64,000 nucleotides of DNA, taken from NCBI RefSeq assembly GCF_003718715.1, contig NZ_CP033465.1, forward strand, positions 1,674,001 to 1,738,000, written 5' to 3'. Each line of letters starts with the position of its first letter. The stretch's first letter is position 1. A program made the translations under genes and the position numbers. The DNA comes from Clostridium sp. JN-1. Its GTDB lineage: Bacteria > Bacillota > Clostridia > Clostridiales > Clostridiaceae. Under the pieces are notes generated by a model. That model had not been told where the DNA came from, made no database searches, and saw only the letters and a program-made list of their open reading frames with translations. Of this stretch, positions 58,204 to 64,000 are shown one piece after another.

Positions 58204-58905
58204 TTAATTGTTCTTTTTTTTCGTTATCATATGCCTTTGAGGCCTTATAGTTATATCAGTTATAATCGTTCCTTCTCTTTGATTTAAAATATTTTCAACT
58301 GCACCTGCTACACATTCTGATGTTATATAACTATCCTCAGCATCACCTTCCCTAAAATTGCACTTATCATAAAAGTGTGTTTTAACTATATCAGGATGTA
58401 TAGTTATAACCTTCACACCATATTTTCTAGTTTCTTCAAAAAGACTTTCCGAAAAATGTGTTAGTCCAGCTTTTGCAGCAGCATAAGCACATCCATATGT
58501 ACTCCACTTTTTTGCCGTTATAGATGATATATTTATTATATATCCTTTATTCTTTTTTAAATCTCTAAGCAATAAGTTAGTTAATATCATAGGAGCTTCT
58601 AAATTTACTTCTACAATTTGGCGTATTTTATATGGATTTAATTCTTCATGAGGTCCAAAGTATCCAACCCCTGCACTATTAACAAGCATATATATATCAT
58701 TTTCTTTTTTTATTTTCTTTATAATATCAACTACTTTATTTGTTTCCATTAAATCACAAACAACTTTTATAAAATTATCTGAGTTAAAATCTATTTTGGA
58801 AAAATCCCTTCCAAGACCATAAACCTTGTAATCCAAGCTTAAAAGTTTTTTACTTATTTCAAATCCTATACCAGAGGATGCCCCTGTTACAATTGCAGTT
58901 TTCAT
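58204..58905 (-). CDS. Short-chain dehydrogenase/reductase upstream of the TetM-like gene
   Basis: A 233-aa SDR with TGASSGIGFEI (residues 8-18), NSAGVGYFG, catalytic NISSITAKKW and the YxxxK motif in CAYAAAKAG. It lacks the C-terminal extension of the other SDR in this window. AGAGGT precedes ATG 58905. Cotranscription with the GTPase (16-base gap) is likely, but no biochemical link is evident. Confidence 0.85.
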   Translation of the reverse strand: MKTAIVTGASSGIGFEISKKLLSLDYKVYGLGRDFSKIDFNSDNFIKVVCDLMETNKVVDIIKKIKKENDIYMLVNSAGVGYFGPHEELNPYKIRQIVEVNLEAPMILTNLLLRDLKKNKGYIINISSITAKKWSTYGCAYAAAKAGLTHFSESLFEETRKYGVKVITIHPDIVKTHFYDKCNFREGDAEDSYITSECVAGAVENILNQREGTIITDITIRPQRHMITKKKNN

Positions 58906-59109
58906 AAATTATACCTCTTTATCTTACATAAATTAATTAATCATAATTAAAGATACATTTATAGAACTAAATTTTCAAGTCAATTATTCAATAATCTGCA
59001 GATATTGCATATCAAGCATTGCATTGCAGCAAAATAAATGCTAACTGTACCATCTGTATATATTAGTATTGTAAATTATGTTGAAATAATTATAAATACT
59101 TATCTTACA

Positions 59110-59440
59110 CTTACTAGGGCTGAAAAGCCCGCAGGTCGATAGACCATTAATTTTATACTTAGTTTTATTTGCTACAAAAGCTTTAAGAAAATCAATAATA
59201 AAATGCGCAGCATCGGAATTTTAAATTTTATCAAGCAGTATCAATAATTATTTGTAATACTTAGCCAAGATTTTTCTTAACCTTTCAGCTAAATTTTTAT
59301 CATGTCAAATAATCCACCTGATGATTCATATGTATTAATTCTACGATATTACGAAAGAAATACATACAGAATAAGATTTACAGTTACACTTGCGATTTGA
59401 GCATGAAAATCAGAGCCTCATCGTCTAAGTTTTAGATTAA
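59110..59440 (-). pseudogene. Decayed transposase C-terminal fragment (IS4-like)
   Basis: The minus strand gives shifted frames that together read like the end of an IS4-type DDE transposase: HAQIASVTVNLILYVFLS, a stop, then YRRINTYESSGGLFDMIK (59298-59405). A frameshift leads to LAERLRKILAKYY (about 59250-59293), and further on DAAHFIIDFLKAFV. Several stops and frameshifts show it is long dead. The hairpins GGGCTGAAAAGCCC and GGTCGATAGACC at its 3' side may mark an old IS end. No intact IS is present. Confidence 0.55.
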
Positions 59441-59636
59441 TTTAATTACATACATAAAAATCCACAAAAATATGTATTTTAAGAGACTATCGTCTCAAAA
59501 TCACTAAACGAATTATTCCACTTATGATATATAATTTGCTGATTTAAATCTATTTTTACTATGTTTTATTAGCCATTTAAATAAGCAAATATATACAATA
59601 CTTAATGGCACATTTGTATAAATTGATGTATAAAAT

Positions 59637-59921
59637 ATTGTTAACAGTTATATACGTGATAAGGACAAACTTGGTTCATACGCAAAGGTATACTTGCAAA
59701 CTGAAGGCACATTTAAAAAGTTTTTACAGTTCTTAGCGAAGTCTTTTGGAAAAATTTTAGTAGATTATATATGTTTGAGCTTTGCGAGTTTATATAATCT
59801 GCTTAAATTTTCAAAAGACGAGCTTAGAAATGTTAAAACTTTTTTAAAATGCTGAAGTTTGTGAGTATACCTTGGAGTATGAGTTAAGTTTGTCCTTATG
59901 CTGCATATATCTAACAACAAT
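59637..59921. repeat. 285-bp imperfect palindrome (MITE-like long inverted repeat)
   Basis: The two arms, each about 120-130 bases, start with ATTGTT at the outside and share ATAAGGACAAACTT, GGTATACT, TTTTAAAAAAG-type and GTCTTTTG blocks; by eye about three quarters of positions match. The centre is AGATTATATA (59762-59771) facing TATATAATCT (59791-59800). No ORF is present. It lies in a gene-free stretch (58906-59983) that also holds the transposase relic. A 40-base hairpin (59918-59957) follows at the hisE side. Confidence 0.7.
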
Positions 59922-59983
59922 GCTTGATACGTAATATCTGCAAATTACGAAGCATTTTTTAAAGGACAATTTTCCTTTCAAAT

Positions 59984-60250
59984 TTAATCTATTCCATCTG
60001 CTCTTTTGCCCATAACTTTTTTGTTAAGTGTCTTTTGTCTTCTTTTTTCCAACTCTTGTGCTATATCATCTATAGCTACACCCTGATGTACCATTAAAAC
60101 TAACAAATGATATAATAAATCGCTTATTTCATAAACCTTCTCTTCTTTATTTGAATTTTTACTTGATATTATAACCTCAGAAGATTCTTCCCCTACCTTT
60201 TTTAATATTTTATCCAAACCCTCTTTAAACAAATAGCTAGTATATGATCC
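59984..60250 (-). CDS. hisE: hisE 3' exon (phosphoribosyl-ATP pyrophosphatase, residues after the insertion)
   Basis: HisE hydrolyses phosphoribosyl-ATP to phosphoribosyl-AMP, the second step of histidine synthesis. This part reads [30 protein letters not shown], then [14 protein letters not shown], the conserved core that binds the Mg-triphosphate (EE and ExxD). The frame has no start of its own that fits a ribosome site. It continues the N-terminal part found 2 kb away at 62210-62280. The junction lies at about 60248-60250. Function depends on removal of the intervening element from the transcript. Confidence 0.88.
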   Translation of the reverse strand, partial: GSYTSYLFKEGLDKILKKVGEESSEVIISSKNSNKEEKVYEISDLLYHLLVLMVHQGVAIDDIAQELEKRRQKTLNKKVMGKRADGID

Positions 60251-60457
60251 CGTTGCATAAACTTTATAAATGTATATAAAAACCTTATATAACTTTATAA
60301 ATTTTACTTATGTTATCCATTACTAAATAACCTTTCCTATTCACAGAGTTCTATTTTAAATAATTGCTTATTCTACTTTAGTTTGGTGCAACTCTCCAAG
60401 GACTTAAATTCTCCCACAGCGCAGGATACATATAGTATAACCTTTCAAAATCACCAT
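60251..60457 (-). ncRNA. Probable omega RNA/right-end region of the TnpB element
   Basis: TnpB guide RNAs come from the 3' end of tnpB and the following right-end sequence, with the guide copied from the flank. Here about 205 non-coding bases follow the tnpB stop up to the hisE 3' exon, with a GC-richer patch (CTGCGCTGTGGGAG) and stems. The flanking guide would be the start of the hisE 3' exon. Extent is inferred, not seen directly. Confidence 0.45.
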
Positions 60458-61588
60458 TTATACTATTTCATAATTACCAAGATTTATTGAAGCATTTTTA
60501 TCTCTATCTATTTCTAGCCCGCAAATATCACATACATACATTCTATCTTTAAGTTTCAAATCTTTTTTTACATTTCCACAACAAGAACAAGTTTTACTGC
60601 TGGGATAAAATTTGTCTGCCTGAACAAACTCTATCCCATTAAACTTACATTTGTATTGCATTTGTCTAATGAATTCATAAAAACCTTGTTCTTGTATAGT
60701 TTTTGATAAATGTTTATTTTTTAGCATACCGCTAATATTTAAATTTTCCATTACAACTCTGTACGGTCTTAGTTTTATTATCATATTAGTAGCTTGATGT
60801 ATGTGATTAGCTCTAATGTTATTAAGCTTTCTATATACAAGTTTAATAACTTTTTCTAGCTTAATAATATTATTTGTCTTATTAAATTTGCATCCTTCTC
60901 TATTTGCTTCATATTTTCTTGATACTTGTCTTTGTAATCTTTTTAATTTCTTTTTCAATTTTCTAACCTTAGTTGATTTATTAATGTTTTTAATAGGCTT
61001 ATCTAAACAATTTACTACAGCCAGGTTAGAAACTCCTAAATCAATACCAATAGATAAATCTTTATTAAGCTCAACTTGGTTTTCGTTATGCTCAAAACCT
61101 AATGTTAAATACCAGTACTTGCCGTCAAAATGACATCTTGGATTATTATAATTAGGTAAAATAGGTATATCATAATTGGTTTTATATTTTACTTTACCTA
61201 TCTTTTCAATATTGACTGCATTTCCTTTAAAGTAAAGTCTGTCGTATCTAACGTAAAAGGATTTTCTAGATTTTCTTTTGGTCTTAAATCTAGGGTATTT
61301 AGCTAATCCTTTGAAAAAGTTCTTATAAGCTTTGTCTAAATCATCAAAAGCCTGTGATGTAATTTGACCACTAACTTCTTTTAACCATTTATAATCTTCC
61401 TGCTTTTTAATAGTATTGTTAAATTCTTTTTTAATTTTAGCTTTTGAAGGTTCTAATCCCTGTTTATATAACTCTTCCCATCTAGCCCTGCCCCAATTAT
61501 AGGCAAATCTCATTACACCGCAGAATTTGAACATTAATATTTCTTGTTCTTTGGTTGGAAATAACCTTATTTTTACTGCCTTTATCAT
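60458..61588 (-). CDS. tnpB: TnpB RNA-guided nuclease of an IS605-type element
   Basis: A 376-aa intact TnpB. The RuvC acids are D183 (GIDLGVSN), E281 (VMENLNISG) and D363 (DRDKNAS). The zinc ribbon is C334/C337 and C353/C356. The N-terminal helix-turn-helix and wedge part begins MIKAVKIRLFPTKEQE. GGGAGGTGA precedes ATG 61588. TnpB cuts DNA under guide-RNA direction and helps retain the transposon at empty sites. The whole reading frame lies inside the group I intron. Confidence 0.96.
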   Translation of the reverse strand: MIKAVKIRLFPTKEQEILMFKFCGVMRFAYNWGRARWEELYKQGLEPSKAKIKKEFNNTIKKQEDYKWLKEVSGQITSQAFDDLDKAYKNFFKGLAKYPRFKTKRKSRKSFYVRYDRLYFKGNAVNIEKIGKVKYKTNYDIPILPNYNNPRCHFDGKYWYLTLGFEHNENQVELNKDLSIGIDLGVSNLAVVNCLDKPIKNINKSTKVRKLKKKLKRLQRQVSRKYEANREGCKFNKTNNIIKLEKVIKLVYRKLNNIRANHIHQATNMIIKLRPYRVVMENLNISGMLKNKHLSKTIQEQGFYEFIRQMQYKCKFNGIEFVQADKFYPSSKTCSCCGNVKKDLKLKDRMYVCDICGLEIDRDKNASINLGNYEIV

Positions 61589-62209
61589 TATTTTTCACCT
61601 CCCTTTCCATAAATTTATTATAACCATATAATAAATTTATAGGAGATGATTAATTATGATTTTAAAAGATTACATCTATACTCCTTAAAAGAGTGCTATT
61701 TTTATAAAGTTATATAAAGTTTTCAAAGAACATTTATAAAGTTTATTATGTTTATCATAGAACGCTGCTTCTATGATGCCATTTCGCTTACGCGAGTGGC
61801 CTCGACCTTTCGGATACGAGCGCAGACTATATCACTACCCGTTATACTTATTAGTACAAATTAGGTATCCTCCACTTCCACTATCTTTAGCTTATAGTGT
61901 ACTTCCTTTACGGAATAGTCGTTGAACTTTACTCTATTCGAGTCTTAGCTGCTGATTATCCACTGCTTCAGCACTTAGGATTTAACCATATGCCATCTTA
62001 ACTATTTTTTCTGCTTTCGCAACCTTCACGTCTAGGCTTATTTCATCCTTACGTTGTAGTTAGTTAAGCTTTAGGAACTTCCAGCAGTTCAAAGGATTTT
62101 GAATGCATAATATGCATCGCTCCATACTCTTTACGAATATGGGAGGTTTAGTTATAAGAAACTTTTAAAGTTTTATAAACTTTATGAAAGTTTCTGTAAC
62201 TGTTTAGTT
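61589..62209 (-). ncRNA. Group I self-splicing intron core
   Basis: On the minus strand the four conserved elements occur in order: P in GAACTGCTGGAAGTTCC (near 62074-62086), Q AATCAGCAGC (61948-61957), R GTTCAACGACTA (61916-61927) and S GATATAGTC (61824-61832). P and Q can pair (GCTG/CAGC), and R and S form P7 (GACTA/TAGTC). GTAACTAAACAGTTAC (62196-62211) and a GAAACTTT/AAAGTTTC stem fill the 5' loop. ACCTC in the segment near 62150 can pair with the 5' exon end GAGGT as P1. Confidence 0.9.
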
Positions 62210-62280
62210 ACCTCTACAGGATTGTCCCTCCTACTTTCTATAACTTCATAAAGATCTTTAAAAACATCATTCAAATCCAT
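62210..62280 (-). CDS. hisE: hisE 5' exon (N-terminus of phosphoribosyl-ATP pyrophosphatase)
   Basis: ATG 62280 with AAGGAGGG upstream starts MDLNDVFKDLYEVIESRR, the usual N-terminus of HisE, and continues DNPVE. Read on without splicing it meets TAA at 62182-62184 after 32 codons. Joined to the frame at 59984-60250 it gives a full-length protein of about 112 residues, with the expected NPxE-x-SYT junction. It follows hisI in the operon. Confidence 0.85.
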
Positions 62281-62356
62281 TTATAACCCTCCTTCCAAAA
62301 TTGTATGGGAAAACTAACTAGAAAGTTAACTTATACACTAAAAAGTATTAGCAACA

Positions 62357-62598
62357 TTTTCCTCCGTTACACTACGGAAAAACCTTTAATTATTTTTCAT
62401 AACTTGTTTTGCTAAAGCAAAACATCGCTACTTAAGCAGATATCCCAAATCTTTGATTTGGTGATAGTCGCTTACGCAGAGTATACTCCTGCGAAACAAA
62501 AGAGCAGGAGTTTCCTTTAAATTTAAAGATTTTTCGTAGTGTAACGTAGAAAAATCCTCCTTCATTGTCCTCTGTCCTATATTTTTATATTACGAATT
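62357..62598. repeat. MITE-like element between hisI and hisE
   Basis: Imperfect inverted ends of about 30 bases, 62357-62390 and 62523-62555, share CGTTACACTACG and AAAAA-CTTTAA. Inside are hairpins GTTTTGC/GCAAAAC, CCAAATC/GATTTGG and ACTCCTGC/GCAGGAGT. The right side continues with TGTCCTCT and TATATTACGAATT, which recur at 13572-13690. No ORF. It occupies most of the 377-base gap between hisI and the hisE start. Confidence 0.6.
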
Positions 62599-62657
62599 AT
62601 AGTGTCAAAGGCTGTATATATTCCCCGGAGTGTAAGTTAAGTTGCAAATTAGGAACC

Positions 62658-62993
62658 CTATAGTATATTTCTATAAAAGCAGCTTCTATTGCCAGTATGA
62701 CATGCTGCCCCAACTTGCTTTACTTTTATGAGCAGTGTATCTCCATCACAGTCAACACTTATACCCTTAACATATTGATAGTGTCCGGAAGTTTCTCCTT
62801 TATTCCAGTATTCATTTCTTGATCTACTCCAAAACCATGTAGTTCCACTTTGCAAAGTTCTCTTTAAAGACTCTTCATTCATATATGCAACCATTAAAAC
62901 CTGCCCACTTTCATAATCTTGAATTACTGCTGGAATCAAGCCGCCTTTAAAATTAACTGCTTTCAAATTTTGAGTATTGATATTTTCATCCAT
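62658..62993 (-). CDS. hisI: Phosphoribosyl-AMP cyclohydrolase
   Basis: A 111-aa enzyme opening the adenine ring of phosphoribosyl-AMP, third step of histidine synthesis. It has the zinc and magnesium site segments [27 protein letters not shown] (DxDxD-like) and [14 protein letters not shown]. It is a stand-alone HisI, not fused to HisE. GAGGGGAAA precedes ATG 62993. It lies 23 bases after hisF. Confidence 0.95.
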   Translation of the reverse strand: MDENINTQNLKAVNFKGGLIPAVIQDYESGQVLMVAYMNEESLKRTLQSGTTWFWSRSRNEYWNKGETSGHYQYVKGISVDCDGDTLLIKVKQVGAACHTGNRSCFYRNIL

Positions 62994-63016
62994 ATTATTT
63001 CCCCTCTTTAAATACC

Positions 63017-63778
63017 CTAAATTCTAACTTCTACATTTCTACTCTTTAAATACTCTTTTACTTGTTTTATGGTAAGTTCTCTATAGTGAAAAAGAGAAGC
63101 TGCAAGAGCTGCATCTGCATTAGATTCAGCAAACACATTATAAAAGTGCTCTAATTTTCCGCATCCTCCTGATGCTATAACTGGAATATTTACTGATTTT
63201 GATATCGTATCTGTAAGTGGTATATCATATCCGCTTTTGGTTCCATCTGTATCCATACTAGTTAAAAGTATTTCGCCTGCACCTAAAGTTTCTACTTTTT
63301 TTGCCCACTTTACTGCATCAAGTCCAGTATCAATTCTTCCACCATTTATGACTACATTCCAACCAGTCTTATCCTGTCTCATTCTAGCATCTATAGCTGC
63401 AACTACACATTGACTTCCAAACTTATCCGCTGCCCTTGTTATAAGTTCTGGATCATTTACTGCAGCTGAATTAACGGATATTTTATCTGCACCTGCCCTT
63501 AAAATGTTTTTAAAATCATCCAAATTTCTTATACCTCCTCCAACTGTCAAAGGTATAAATACTTCTTCTGCTGTTCTTCTAACTACATCTATCATCGTTT
63601 TTCTTTGATCACTCGTTGCAGTAATATCTAGAAATACTATTTCATCTGCACCTTCTTCATTATAAGCTTTTGCTATCTCAACAGGATCTCCTACATCCTT
63701 TAAGTTCACAAAATTAACTCCTTTAACTACTCTTCCACCTTCTACATCTAAACATGGTATTATTCTTTTAGTAAGCAC
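63017..63778 (-). CDS. hisF: Imidazole glycerol phosphate synthase cyclase subunit HisF
   Basis: A 253-aa TIM barrel that works with the glutaminase HisH. The N-terminal catalytic Asp is in [13 protein letters not shown] (D11) and the second in AAIDARMRQ (near 130). Phosphate loops are [10 protein letters not shown] and [10 protein letters not shown]. The start is GTG 63778. It abuts hisA. Confidence 0.97.
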   Translation of the reverse strand: MLTKRIIPCLDVEGGRVVKGVNFVNLKDVGDPVEIAKAYNEEGADEIVFLDITATSDQRKTMIDVVRRTAEEVFIPLTVGGGIRNLDDFKNILRAGADKISVNSAAVNDPELITRAADKFGSQCVVAAIDARMRQDKTGWNVVINGGRIDTGLDAVKWAKKVETLGAGEILLTSMDTDGTKSGYDIPLTDTISKSVNIPVIASGGCGKLEHFYNVFAESNADAALAASLFHYRELTIKQVKEYLKSRNVEVRI

Positions 63779-63780
63779 AA

Positions 63781-64000
63781 TTAATTCCTCCCAATTTCTA
63801 TAGCATCTTGAAGGAAAATATCTCCTGAATAAATTGCCTTTCCAATAATAGCTCCATATACACCAACATTTTTTATATTTTTTACATCTTCTATATTTTT
63901 AACTCCACCTGAAGCAATTATATTACAGGAAACATTTGATTCAATTTCAGAAAGTTGTTTTAAATTAGCTCCTTTCAAAGTCCCATCTCTACTTATATCC
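63781..64000 (-). CDS. hisA: HisA, phosphoribosylformimino-AICAR isomerase (C-terminal part, runs off the window)
   Basis: The frame is open to the window edge and reads [43 protein letters not shown], the last third of a HisA TIM barrel. The Asp in SRDGT matches the catalytic region. The N-terminus lies beyond the window. It is the most upstream his gene seen; hisH and hisB are expected further out. Confidence 0.92.
   Translation of the reverse strand, partial: DISRDGTLKGANLKQLSEIESNVSCNIIASGGVKNIEDVKNIKNVGVYGAIIGKAIYSGDIFLQDAIEIGRN

Larger units (their letters stand above)
60249..62209 (-). mobile_element. IStron: group I intron plus tnpB inserted in hisE
   Basis: About 1.96 kb lies between the two halves of hisE. 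The 5' two-thirds of the non-coding part holds a group I intron core; the 3' part holds tnpB and a short right end. This combination of self-splicing intron and IS605-type gene defines an IStron (known from Clostridioides difficile CdISt1 and C. botulinum). No tnpA is present, so movement would need a Y1 transposase in trans. Boundaries are set to leave T62210 as the last 5' exon base and G60249 as the last intron base, matching group I rules; they may be off by a few bases. Confidence 0.85.

Noticed and set aside
61589-62280. Search for a tnpA (Y1 transposase) gene in the IStron
   Set aside because: No HUH motif or frame of about 130 aa exists; the region is intron RNA core, so the element is TnpB-only.
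62610-62650. Third copy of the long palindrome arm
   Set aside because: Only about 20 positions (GGAGTGTAAGTTAAGTT-like) match; too short to call a copy.
1-64000. tRNA and rRNA genes
   Set aside because: No T-loop signature with a matching cloverleaf and no rRNA-like stretch was found by reading both strands; a tRNAscan run would settle it.

Overview
The window is a low-GC, strongly AT-rich stretch of a chromosome from a spore-forming Clostridium (inference). The pointers are sigK, a LysM/GH18 spore-lytic-type enzyme, HydF for [FeFe]-hydrogenase, AGGAGG-type ribosome sites with frequent TTG/GTG starts, and a clostridial alaS-ireB-ruvX-fur-rnj-ylbF-typA gene order. I cannot name the species. 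No rRNA, tRNA or CRISPR array was seen. Most genes lie on the minus strand and look like conserved core genome.

Layout. 1-8.6 kb: an ABC exporter (partial permease plus ATPase) behind an operator-like inverted repeat, a VIT/VWA protein, hydF, and a metNIQ methionine uptake operon under a SAM-I riboswitch. 8.7-19.8 kb: mostly single genes (divergent cis-prenyltransferase, PhzF-like protein, class V aminotransferase, cfa, CDF metal exporter, mnmA with a cysteine desulfurase, an unrecognised 132-aa protein, a membrane protein, a LysM-GH18 enzyme). 19.9-31 kb: dGTPase-like gene, ftsA-ftsZ, a membrane glycosyltransferase, pilT, sigK, a penicillin-binding protein, and a trhP-trmR pair probably acting on tRNA wobble uridine. 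31-45.9 kb: typA, ylbF, rnjA, fur-like gene, DUF1292, ruvX, ireB, alaS with a T-box, a permease/PRC-barrel pair, iscR-iscS-iscU, rarA and a PHP histidinol phosphatase. 46-58.9 kb: a secreted coiled-coil/3D-domain wall protein, an SDR, a four-domain sulfur-handling fusion with a small HesB-like gene behind it, a sugar-type isomerase/DeoR/MFS cluster, a PAP2 phosphatase, and an SDR plus tetracycline-protection-type GTPase pair. 58.9-64 kb: the 3' end of a histidine operon (hisA-F-I-E) crowded with mobile sequence.

Two things stand out. First, hisE is split by an element of about 2 kb that carries both a group I intron core (P, Q, R and S all recognisable) and an intact TnpB gene. This is an IStron, and hisE can be read through only if the intron splices. 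A ~50-bp inverted repeat flanks tnpB and could fold the ORF out and bring the 3' splice site to the intron core. Second, behind the CoA-disulfide reductase/rhodanese/TusA/DsrE fusion there is a 99-codon HesB/IscA-like frame. Its single in-frame TGA falls at the conserved cysteine position, so it reads as a selenoprotein gene that ordinary ORF calling misses.

The his region also holds a ~285-bp imperfect palindrome, a decayed transposase relic, and a short-inverted-repeat element whose end recurs near 13.6 kb. Several start codons were moved inward from the longest ORF because a good ribosome site sits inside the longer frame; each case is noted.
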